This document shows, in pieces, positions 50,545 through 57,102 of a stretch of DNA of 57,102 bases. Within the stretch, counting starts at the first letter, position 1; the number at the start of each line of letters is the position of its first letter. The DNA is from Planctomycetota bacterium. Its GTDB lineage: Bacteria > Planctomycetota > Brocadiia > SM23-32. The stretch covers positions 1 to 57,102 of the forward strand of contig JAGHAF010000014.1 of NCBI GenBank assembly GCA_021161675.1, written 5' to 3'. The notes under the pieces were generated by a model, which did no database searches, was not told the origin of the DNA, and was given only the letters and a program-made list of their open reading frames with translations. A program made the position numbers and the translations under genes.

Positions 50545-52263
50545 CTATGCGCCCTCCCTCTGCGTGACTCGCAGCGCCTCCTCGACCGTGGTGACGCCGG
50601 CCATGGCCTTCAGTGCGCCGTCGGCTCGCAGAGTTCTCATGCCCTCTTCGAGAGCGATTCGGCGTATCTCAGCAGAGGATGCCCGCCTGTTGATAAGCTG
50701 GCGGGTCCTGTCATTGACGGGAAGCAGCTCGAAGATGCCGATCCTTCCGCGATATCCGGTTCCAAAGCAATTATCGCATCCCGTCCCCTTGCGAAACCGC
50801 GCGCCGGCCGCCTGCCGCTCCGTAATTCCGAGCAGTCTCAGCTGCGAAGGGGATACCTCGTCGGCCACGGCGCAGAAGGGACAGACCCGCCGCACAAGCC
50901 TCTGCCCCAGGACGGCCAAGAGCACGGACGAGATCAAGAACGGCTCCACGCCGAGGTCAAGAAGCCTCGTAATCGCCCCCGGCGCATCGTTGGTATGAAG
51001 CGTGCTGAACATCAGGTGGCCCGTCAGGGCGGACTGCACCGCCGCCGAGGCAGTCTGCGCATCCCTGATCTCGCCGATCATAATTATGTCGGGGTCCTGG
51101 CGCACGATCGAGCGCAGCATCGAGCCGAATGTCACGTTCTTGCTGGGGAGCACTTGAATCTGGCTCACGCCGGGCAGCTTGTATTCGACGGGGTCCTCCA
51201 CGGTGATGACATTCAGCTGCGCCGAGTCAATCTTATTCAGCGCCGCATAGAGCGTGGTCGTCTTCCCGCTGCCCGTCGGTCCGGTGACCAGGATCATGCC
51301 GTGTGGATAATGAATGAGCGGCTCGAAGGCGGCCAGGTTCTGCTGGTCCAGACCGAGCTGTTCCAGCGCCAGCAACTTTCCATGCTTGTCGAGCAGGCGC
51401 AGAACCGCCCGCTCCCCCCCGCTGGCCGGGATGACGGACATCCGCACGTCAATCTCGCGATCGGCGTATCGGAATGACGCGCGGCCATCCTGCGGCGCGC
51501 GCCGTTCGGCGATGTCCATCTTTCCGAGCACCTTGATGCGCGAGATGATGGCATCCTGCGACGAGCGCGGCAGGTCCAGCGCGTCGTGCAGGATGCCGTC
51601 GGTGCGGAACCTGACGCGCAGGAACTCGCCCATGGGCTGGAAATGGATGTCCGTCGAACCGGTGCGGACGGCTTGCGCAATCAACAGCGAGACCAGCTTT
51701 ATCACCGGCGCTTTGCGCATCAGCTCGCCGAAGTCGGTGACTCGCTCGACCTGGGCCATGCTTTCGGCGAATTCACCTTGCTCCAGCTCGCCCGCCGCAT
51801 TTTCGAGGTACTCCGGCCGCTGTCGCACGGAGCGGTCCAGCGCGTCCTCGATCTGGCGCCTGAGGGCCAGGCGACAGACCAGTTCGCGTCCAAAAAGTTG
51901 CGTCAGTTCGCTGACAAGCGCCGGCAGGTCCGCGCCGAATGCGACGGCCACCTCCAGCCGGTCATCGCTCAGCGACGTGGCGACAATGCCCGCGCGACGG
52001 GCGTATTCCAGCGGCACGCGATCGAAGAACGCTTCGGGCGCCACCACGTGCGAAAGGCTCTCGGTAAATTGAACGCCGAGGTATTCCGCGAGGGCCGGCA
52101 GGAGCTCTTGCTCCGCGATGGAAGAGCCATGAAGCAGCAGGTCCGCGGCGGGGCGCCAGTCGTCGGCCATGCGCTCGCGCAGTTGCGAGGCGCCCTCCTC
52201 CGAGAGGAGGCCGCGCCGGCGTATCGCTTCCAGAAGGCCGAACTGTTCCTTCGATTCAGTCAA
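50545..52263 (-). CDS. gspE: type II secretion ATPase GspE
   Basis: 572 residues. An N-terminal MshEN-like domain, Walker A GPTGSGKTTTLYAAL, Asp box VEDPVEYKLPGVSQIQV, Walker B IMIGEIRDAQTA and a four-Cys zinc site (CPFC and CDNC) are all present. Powers pseudopilus assembly. The start is an unusual TTG at 52263 with no clear ribosome site; coupling to gspD 14 bases upstream may compensate. Confidence 0.95.
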   Translation of the reverse strand: MTESKEQFGLLEAIRRRGLLSEEGASQLRERMADDWRPAADLLLHGSSIAEQELLPALAEYLGVQFTESLSHVVAPEAFFDRVPLEYARRAGIVATSLSDDRLEVAVAFGADLPALVSELTQLFGRELVCRLALRRQIEDALDRSVRQRPEYLENAAGELEQGEFAESMAQVERVTDFGELMRKAPVIKLVSLLIAQAVRTGSTDIHFQPMGEFLRVRFRTDGILHDALDLPRSSQDAIISRIKVLGKMDIAERRAPQDGRASFRYADREIDVRMSVIPASGGERAVLRLLDKHGKLLALEQLGLDQQNLAAFEPLIHYPHGMILVTGPTGSGKTTTLYAALNKIDSAQLNVITVEDPVEYKLPGVSQIQVLPSKNVTFGSMLRSIVRQDPDIIMIGEIRDAQTASAAVQSALTGHLMFSTLHTNDAPGAITRLLDLGVEPFLISSVLLAVLGQRLVRRVCPFCAVADEVSPSQLRLLGITERQAAGARFRKGTGCDNCFGTGYRGRIGIFELLPVNDRTRQLINRRASSAEIRRIALEEGMRTLRADGALKAMAGVTTVEEALRVTQREGA

Positions 52264-52276
52264 TGGCGTCGCCCGT

Positions 52277-54166
52277 TCATTCGGATGAAGTCCTCAGCTT
52301 GCTCTTGGTCTCGATGTCCTTCAACTCCTGCTTCCTGCGTTCGGCCTCGGCCGCCATTGTCTCCGGGCCGGTGTGGATGTGCGGCGTGATGAAAATGCAG
52401 AGGTTGCGTTCCTCTTTTTCATCAACCTGTCGCCTGAACAGGAAACCGAGCAGTGGGATATGGCCGAGTATGGGAACGCAGCGAACCGTCTTGACCATGG
52501 TTGTGCGCGTCAATCCGCCGATGACCACCGTGTTGCCGTCTGGCACGCACACCTCGGTCTCCGCCTTGCGCTGCACGACGTTCGTCAGGCTGGCGCCTTC
52601 CTGTGTGGTGGTGCTGGGCAGGAACTGGTCTATCTGCGTCATGATTTCGAGACGCACCCCTCCTTCCCCGTTGATGTGGGGGTTGATCTTCAGCTCGATG
52701 CCGGCCTCGTTGAAGCCTCCGCTGGTCACCTCGCTGGTTCGACCTTCGGGGGAGACGATGCTCTTGAGGAACTCCCTGCGCTCGGCGATTTTGACCGTGG
52801 CGCTCTTGTTATCAACCGTGGTGATGCGGGGGGCGGCGATGAAAGAGATGGCCTCGTCCTTCTCCGACGCCCGGATAAGCGCTGCGATCCTGGTGGCGCT
52901 GCCCTTGAAGATGCCGGCCGTCAGGCCGCCTTCGACGGGTGGAATCGGCGTCTTGCCCGCCTCGGTGAGCGACGAGAGGCCGAACGTGGCGCCGCCGAAC
53001 CCGCGCGGGTTGCTGCCCGGAGGGTCTATGGTGTTCAGCTCGACGCCGATGTCCATCAGCTTGTCCGTGCTGATCTCGAACAGCGCGGCCTCGATTTCGA
53101 CCTGCGCCTTCGGCCTGTCCAGCTCTTCGAGCAGCGGAAGTATCTCCTGGTATCTGCTGGCGGTGGCGATTGTGATCAGCGTGTTGTTCTCCTCGTCCGC
53201 AATGATGTCCGGCGTCGCCTCAGCGCTTCCCTTTTCCGTTTTCCTTCTGGTGGCGGAGAGGATCGAGTCCAGTGTCTTTTTCAATTCATTGGCGTCGCGA
53301 TTCAGCACATTGTAAATGTGGAATCTCTTGGCCGACTCCTCCGGCTGTACGTCGAACCTGGCGATGTAATCCCTGACCTTCTCAATGTCATTGGGATATC
53401 CGAAAAAGACCAGCGAGTTCGTAGCGGCGTTGCTCTCTATAGAGAAATTATCCAGGCGCTTCTTGATCGCCGGATCGGCGCTCGCCCGCAGATTCTTTAC
53501 GTAAGCCAGGGCCAGGGCTAGGAGTGTTTCCGCCGAACTGCTCTGCGACTTGTAGGTCTCACAGACGCTCTGGTCGCCCTTCGCGTCCAGCTTCTCGACA
53601 AGCGCAAGCATTGACGCCAGGTTCACGCCATAGTCTGTGATTAGCAGCTTGTTCAGTTCCGGGTAGACCTGGATGTTGCCCGTGGCAGACTTCAGTTGCG
53701 CCAGCACGGTGCTGAGCTCTTGGGCGTCGGCGTTCTGCAGGCTGATGATCAGGGTGCGGACAGCCTGCGCTTGCAGGCCCCCCTTGGCAAGCTCGGCGCC
53801 CACCGGTAAGCCAGCGGCCTTTCCCGCCTGCACAATCTCGATGTAGCTCTCCCGCTCCACCATCGTGTAGCCGGTCTTGCGCAGGACGGTGGTGAATATT
53901 TTCATGGCCTCCTGCGCTGACACCGCCGCTCCTTCCGCGGAGACCACGTCAACCGGCGCGTCCCCGGGGAAACGGTCAGGCAGCAGGATGGGCTTGCCCG
54001 TGTACATGCTCAGGAACTGCACAATCGAGTGCAGTGTGACCCCGGCAAGGGAGATGTGCAACTGTTCCGGTTTCGAGGGCGCCTGAGCCGGCGCAGCGGG
54101 CTGGGCCCACACGGCCGAGCCCAGTCCGAGGATCACTACCCCCAGCAAAACGGATGGCCTTCTCAT
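52277..54166 (-). CDS. gspD: type II secretion secretin GspD
   Basis: 629 residues. A cleavable signal (to about residue 21, ending VWAQP) is followed by N-domains (ISLAGVTLHSIVQFLSMYTG is N0/STN-like), then the secretin domain with VPDGNTVVIGGLTRT and VPILGHIPLLGFLFR, and IFITPHI. It forms the outer-membrane pore. No S-domain or lipobox is evident. Overlaps gspK by four bases. Confidence 0.95.
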   Translation of the reverse strand: MRRPSVLLGVVILGLGSAVWAQPAAPAQAPSKPEQLHISLAGVTLHSIVQFLSMYTGKPILLPDRFPGDAPVDVVSAEGAAVSAQEAMKIFTTVLRKTGYTMVERESYIEIVQAGKAAGLPVGAELAKGGLQAQAVRTLIISLQNADAQELSTVLAQLKSATGNIQVYPELNKLLITDYGVNLASMLALVEKLDAKGDQSVCETYKSQSSSAETLLALALAYVKNLRASADPAIKKRLDNFSIESNAATNSLVFFGYPNDIEKVRDYIARFDVQPEESAKRFHIYNVLNRDANELKKTLDSILSATRRKTEKGSAEATPDIIADEENNTLITIATASRYQEILPLLEELDRPKAQVEIEAALFEISTDKLMDIGVELNTIDPPGSNPRGFGGATFGLSSLTEAGKTPIPPVEGGLTAGIFKGSATRIAALIRASEKDEAISFIAAPRITTVDNKSATVKIAERREFLKSIVSPEGRTSEVTSGGFNEAGIELKINPHINGEGGVRLEIMTQIDQFLPSTTTQEGASLTNVVQRKAETEVCVPDGNTVVIGGLTRTTMVKTVRCVPILGHIPLLGFLFRRQVDEKEERNLCIFITPHIHTGPETMAAEAERRKQELKDIETKSKLRTSSE

Positions 54167-55062
54167 TGATTTGTCTCCTTTGCTCCGCGCCGAAGACGCA
54201 GAATATCAAGCTTTCCTTCCCTCCGCCTTACGAACGCCGTCAGGTTCTCTGCCCTTGTCGCGGCGGCGCAATTCACTTCGATAGTGAAGAACTCGCTCTT
54301 CACGTCAAGATCAGGACTGAGACTGCGTACCACCTCCGACGCCCCTCTCCCATCGAGGAAGCGCTCCCAATCCTGCGAACTTTCGAACGGCTCTATGGCC
54401 CTGCGATCGAGAACGGCATTAGTCATGCCGGCATCGTTCCACAGGGCGTCCAGCACGTCTTCCGATGCCGTATTGATATTTATATGCCGAGAGTGCGTCG
54501 TGAGCAAACAATCGAGGGTCGGTTTGTCGGCCCGCTGCTCAAAAAGGCGCGCGTCCACGCCCGGCGCCGCACTCAAAGCGGAAATCAACGGAAGCGCGCT
54601 TGCGCGCCCCAGCCAGGCGGATATGGCGTCGAAGTCGGTGTCTGCGCCACCGGCCCTCTGGATAAGTCGCCGGAGCGCCGGCCGCAGGTCCGGCCCTTTC
54701 TCCGGCTTCTCGGGCGCCCGGACGGCCCGATTCACGTTCAGCTTGCCGTCCTCGTCGGTGATCCGGATCGCATAGCTTTCCGCGCCGACCTGCACCGATA
54801 GGTCGGGCGCCGCCCATCGTTCGTCCAGGGAGTCCACGTCGCCCCGCTCGGCATCCGCCTGGAGCATGGCGACGGCGTAGTTGAGCGCCGATTCCGCCGC
54901 GCATTCCCGCACCAGCGCATCGCGCGCGCTGATGGCGGCGCGGCGATTGACGCCGGCCGAGAAGCTGAAGGCATATCCGAGAACCATCAGGATGCTCAGC
55001 ACGAGCACCGTCAGGACCAGGACCATGCCTCTCTCACTGCGATGTGGTTGGAATCTTCTCAT
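54163..55062 (-). CDS. gspK: type II secretion minor pseudopilin GspK
   Basis: 299 residues. RGMVLVLTVLVLSILMVLGY is the pseudopilin helix without Glu+5, as usual for GspK. A large insertion domain with helix-hairpin features (SRHININTASEDVLDAL) is characteristic of GspK. Caps the pseudopilus. Confidence 0.9.
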   Translation of the reverse strand: MRRFQPHRSERGMVLVLTVLVLSILMVLGYAFSFSAGVNRRAAISARDALVRECAAESALNYAVAMLQADAERGDVDSLDERWAAPDLSVQVGAESYAIRITDEDGKLNVNRAVRAPEKPEKGPDLRPALRRLIQRAGGADTDFDAISAWLGRASALPLISALSAAPGVDARLFEQRADKPTLDCLLTTHSRHININTASEDVLDALWNDAGMTNAVLDRRAIEPFESSQDWERFLDGRGASEVVRSLSPDLDVKSEFFTIEVNCAAATRAENLTAFVRRREGKLDILRLRRGAKETNQ

Positions 55063-55561
55063 ACGCTGACAGGTTCACCTTCGCGTCCACCAGGTCATTT
55101 CCGCTCTTGCTCGGCGTGAGCCGAAGCGTTCTGGTGTAGATAGCCGGGTCTTTCGCCTCGACGGCAGCCAGGTACATAACCAGGTCTTCCCGCCTGACTC
55201 CGGCGAAGGACATAGTGATCGTGCGTTCAATCGCGTCCTCGCCGTGCCGTTCGGAGCGGGACTCGCTCTGAACGATTCGCCTCCTCAGGCTCTCGTCTGC
55301 AATACGCTCCACTGCCGAGATGTCAAAGTTGCCGGACTCGGCCAGGCAGGCGCTGCCGGCGCCGATCCGCGTTTTCAGAGCGCGAAACTGCCCGGCGAGT
55401 TCCTCCATACTGGCCAGCGCCTCGCTCTGGGTTTCAGCCCTTGCCCGCATGACATTCAGTCTTGCCGCAAGCGCCGCCTCCAGCATCAGGCAGGCTGCCA
55501 GCGCTATCAGCAGCCCGCTGACTCCAGGATGCTCCCTTGCCCATTTGCGTATCGCATTCAC
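55034..55561 (-). CDS. gspM: GspM-like inner-membrane assembly protein
   Basis: 175 residues: short cytoplasmic start, one membrane helix (about 15-33), a coiled stretch (NVMRARAETQSEALASMEEL) and a small ferredoxin-like periplasmic domain. Assigned by topology and position between gspL and gspK, since GspM sequences are poorly conserved. GTG start overlaps the gspL stop. Confidence 0.75.
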   Translation of the reverse strand: MNAIRKWAREHPGVSGLLIALAACLMLEAALAARLNVMRARAETQSEALASMEELAGQFRALKTRIGAGSACLAESGNFDISAVERIADESLRRRIVQSESRSERHGEDAIERTITMSFAGVRREDLVMYLAAVEAKDPAIYTRTLRLTPSKSGNDLVDAKVNLSAYEKIPTTSQ

Positions 55562-56790
55562 CTGTAGCGAAGCTCCGTCTCGATAGAGATGCCGCCCGTT
55601 GATAACCTGCTCATCTTGCTCGTCGCGCTCGGCACGAACACGGGCGAGCCGCGAAGGCGCCGTTCAAATTCTTCTGCGCGTTTGCTGTCCGGCGCAACGG
55701 CCTTGATGCGGATGCGCGTCTGATCTATGTCGAGCAGCTCGAAATTCACCCCGAGCGCCGGCGGCACGCGCAGCATCAGGTCCCGCCACCGCTCGATGCA
55801 GGACACCACGCCGGCCCGCTCGACCGCTTGCGCCTCCTTGCGGGCGTCCGCCACGGCGGCCTCCAGCGCGTAAACGGAACTCGGCGCGCCGCAGACCTCC
55901 TGGGCCACCGCCCGCTGGCGCACAAGGGCCTGCGCAATCTGCCGGTGGGCCTCCGCGAGCCCGCGCACGGTATAAAGGCCCATCATGCAGACGGTTGCAA
56001 GGGCCAGCGCCAGCGCCAGCGCGGCGCGTCGCTGCATCTTGCCGGGGAAGGACTGGTAAGCGAGTTCACCGCGACGCAGGTTCACGACCGAGCCTTTCCG
56101 CCTGGCGACCTGTGCCGCCGCCTGGTAGGCCACGAGCCATTTGCTCTCCATTGCGTCGGCGCCAGGCTGTCTGACCTGCGCTACGAGGTGCCGCTGAAGC
56201 GACTCGGCCAGCGCCGCACTCAGCCCGGCAGGCGCGAGAAGCGTAATCTCCTCGGGCCCGGCGCCTCCATCGCCGATCTGATGCGCCCGTGCCACAAGCC
56301 CCACCCTCTCCGACGCGCTCTCGATGCTCGCCGGGTCGCTCAGGTCCAGGTCCACCAACGACACCACGTAACAGGCCCGCACCTGCCCTTCGGTCGCCAA
56401 TACGACCTCGCAGTCGGCGCCGTCCAGCCGGATCAGCCACCCTCCGCGGCCACCGTCCCCTGCGCCGCGCGTCGCAAGATAACGCGCCAGGCAAACCGCC
56501 GACGGCTGCACAATGCGCGGCTCAACGCCCGCCGCGCGAAATGCCTCCAGCAGAAGCTCCAAACGCTCGACCGGGCAGGCGCACGCCGTGAGGCGCGAGC
56601 CTTGCGCCCCTGCCGCAATGATGTCCGTCACCGGCTCGGCCACATAGCTCTCTATCGGCGCCGGAAGTCGCCCCTCCAGCGCAAATCGGAAGGTCCCTTC
56701 GACCCGGGCCGGCGCCCGATATGGGAAGGAAACCACCCGGTAAGCGCACCAACTCGAAGGAATTGCCACGCCGACGGCGCCCCCACCCAT
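55558..56790 (-). CDS. gspL: GspL-like assembly protein, 5' end broken by a fold-back junction
   Basis: From 56784 down, the frame is true GspL: an actin-like cytoplasmic domain with GVAIPSSWCAYRVVSFPYRA at its start, a membrane helix (ALALALALATVCMMGL) and a periplasmic ferredoxin-like domain. The first 61 codons of the real gene are not joined to it. They lie on the plus strand at 56806-56988, and the residues before GGAVGV in this frame come from the junction. The window therefore shows only the 3' part of gspL in this orientation. Confidence 0.8.
   Translation of the reverse strand: MGGGAVGVAIPSSWCAYRVVSFPYRAPARVEGTFRFALEGRLPAPIESYVAEPVTDIIAAGAQGSRLTACACPVERLELLLEAFRAAGVEPRIVQPSAVCLARYLATRGAGDGGRGGWLIRLDGADCEVVLATEGQVRACYVVSLVDLDLSDPASIESASERVGLVARAHQIGDGGAGPEEITLLAPAGLSAALAESLQRHLVAQVRQPGADAMESKWLVAYQAAAQVARRKGSVVNLRRGELAYQSFPGKMQRRAALALALALATVCMMGLYTVRGLAEAHRQIAQALVRQRAVAQEVCGAPSSVYALEAAVADARKEAQAVERAGVVSCIERWRDLMLRVPPALGVNFELLDIDQTRIRIKAVAPDSKRAEEFERRLRGSPVFVPSATSKMSRLSTGGISIETELRYR
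56671..56784. repeat. left arm of a perfect 114-bp inverted repeat
   Basis: These 114 bases are the exact reverse complement of 56989-57102, with 204 bases between. The right arm runs to the last base of the window, so the true repeat could be longer. Confidence 0.95.
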
Positions 56791-56805
56791 GCTGAGCGAG
56801 GTGAA

Positions 56806-57102
56806 ATGATAATCGGCGCTGAAATAGCTGCGGACGGCGTTCGTGCGGTTCGATTTGACCGTTTCTCAGCGGGCCGGGAGCCGGACCAGGTGGTGGAAAT
56901 CCCGTTCGGAGCGCGCGGAGAGGAGGACAATCCCGTCGAGCGCCTCTCGGGGCCTATCGGAGTGGCGATGGAGCAGCTAAACGCCTCCGGGGGCGCCGTC
57001 GGCGTGGCAATTCCTTCGAGTTGGTGCGCTTACCGGGTGGTTTCCTTCCCATATCGGGCGCCGGCCCGGGTCGAAGGGACCTTCCGATTTGCGCTGGAGG
57101 GG
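56806..57102 (+). CDS. gspL: N-terminal part of GspL on the opposite strand (fold-back copy)
   Basis: An ATG with GAGGTG just upstream opens 99 codons to the window edge: MIIGAEIAADGVRAVRFDRF ... PIGVAMEQLNASG, then GGAVGVAIPSSWCAYR shared with the minus-strand gene. The beginning has the expected GspL/PilM pattern (strand, acidic residue, strand). This is evidently the authentic start of the same gene. Confidence 0.75.
   Translation, partial: MIIGAEIAADGVRAVRFDRFSAGREPDQVVEIPFGARGEEDNPVERLSGPIGVAMEQLNASGGAVGVAIPSSWCAYRVVSFPYRAPARVEGTFRFALEG
56989..57102. repeat. right arm of the 114-bp inverted repeat
   Basis: Exact reverse complement of 56671-56784, ending at the window edge. Confidence 0.95.

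Overview
The window is about 57 kb of GC-rich (roughly 60%), densely packed bacterial DNA. It has diderm traits: a type II secretion system, secretin and pseudopilins. It also has anaerobe traits: a Rex-controlled, oxygen-independent ion-pumping redox complex and several ferredoxin-like proteins. Large hybrid kinases, four-helix-bundle (S23-type) proteins, many dispersed intergenic repeats and a sigma factor with HEAT-like repeats fit an uncultured lineage of the kind known mostly from metagenomes. I cannot name a phylum from sequence alone.

Layout. 1-3.8 kb: the end of an Mrr-like nuclease, a SAM methyltransferase, then a core MetE-like methionine synthase and adenosylhomocysteinase, which together form an activated-methyl cycle. 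3.9-7.8 kb: a site-2 protease, a secreted inhibitory serpin, a hicBA toxin-antitoxin pair and a beta-propeller glycosidase-like protein. 7.9-18.1 kb (minus strand): a signalling island with an HTH-receiver protein, two giant hybrid histidine kinases, CheR, CheB and an HD-GYP response regulator. A 465-bp element with 18-bp terminal inverted repeats, carrying a four-helix-bundle gene, sits between one kinase and cheR. 18.3-21.8 kb: a decayed four-helix gene, repeats, then an ArsR operon (ArsR, a 44-residue Cys-rich protein, a methyltransferase, an ABC exporter). 21.9-34.9 kb: rex and a 14-gene operon whose order matches the archaeal mbx (sulfane reductase) operon. Its large catalytic subunit lacks all four Ni ligands, and its ferredoxin subunit is fused to a GltD/NfnL-like flavoprotein. 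A membrane-anchored thioredoxin and a second copy of the ArsR-linked methyltransferase follow. 35.0-38.6 kb: a degraded, repeat-rich, partly AT-rich region (aldolase pseudogene, TrmO, ferredoxin, 5'-truncated sigma factor) ending at tRNA-Pro. 38.6-41.1 kb: YjbQ, Pcm and a GT4 glycosyltransferase. 41.1-46.9 kb (minus): the fatty-acid operon rpmF-plsX-fabH-fabD-fabG-acpP-fabF. 47.3-57.1 kb (minus): a type II secretion operon in the order gspL-M-K-D-E-F-G-H-I-J. At the right edge the start of gspL is folded back in a perfect 114-bp inverted repeat, most simply an assembly or amplification chimera.

The most interesting system is the Rex-Mrp-Mbx-like complex. The sequence argues that it is neither a hydrogenase nor a quinone-reducing complex I. 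It probably couples electron flow between a pyridine nucleotide, ferredoxin or sulfur compounds and Na+/H+ translocation. Second is the set of short mobile-looking elements: the TIR-bounded four-helix gene with two decayed relatives, and the tRNA-tail-like hairpin repeats.
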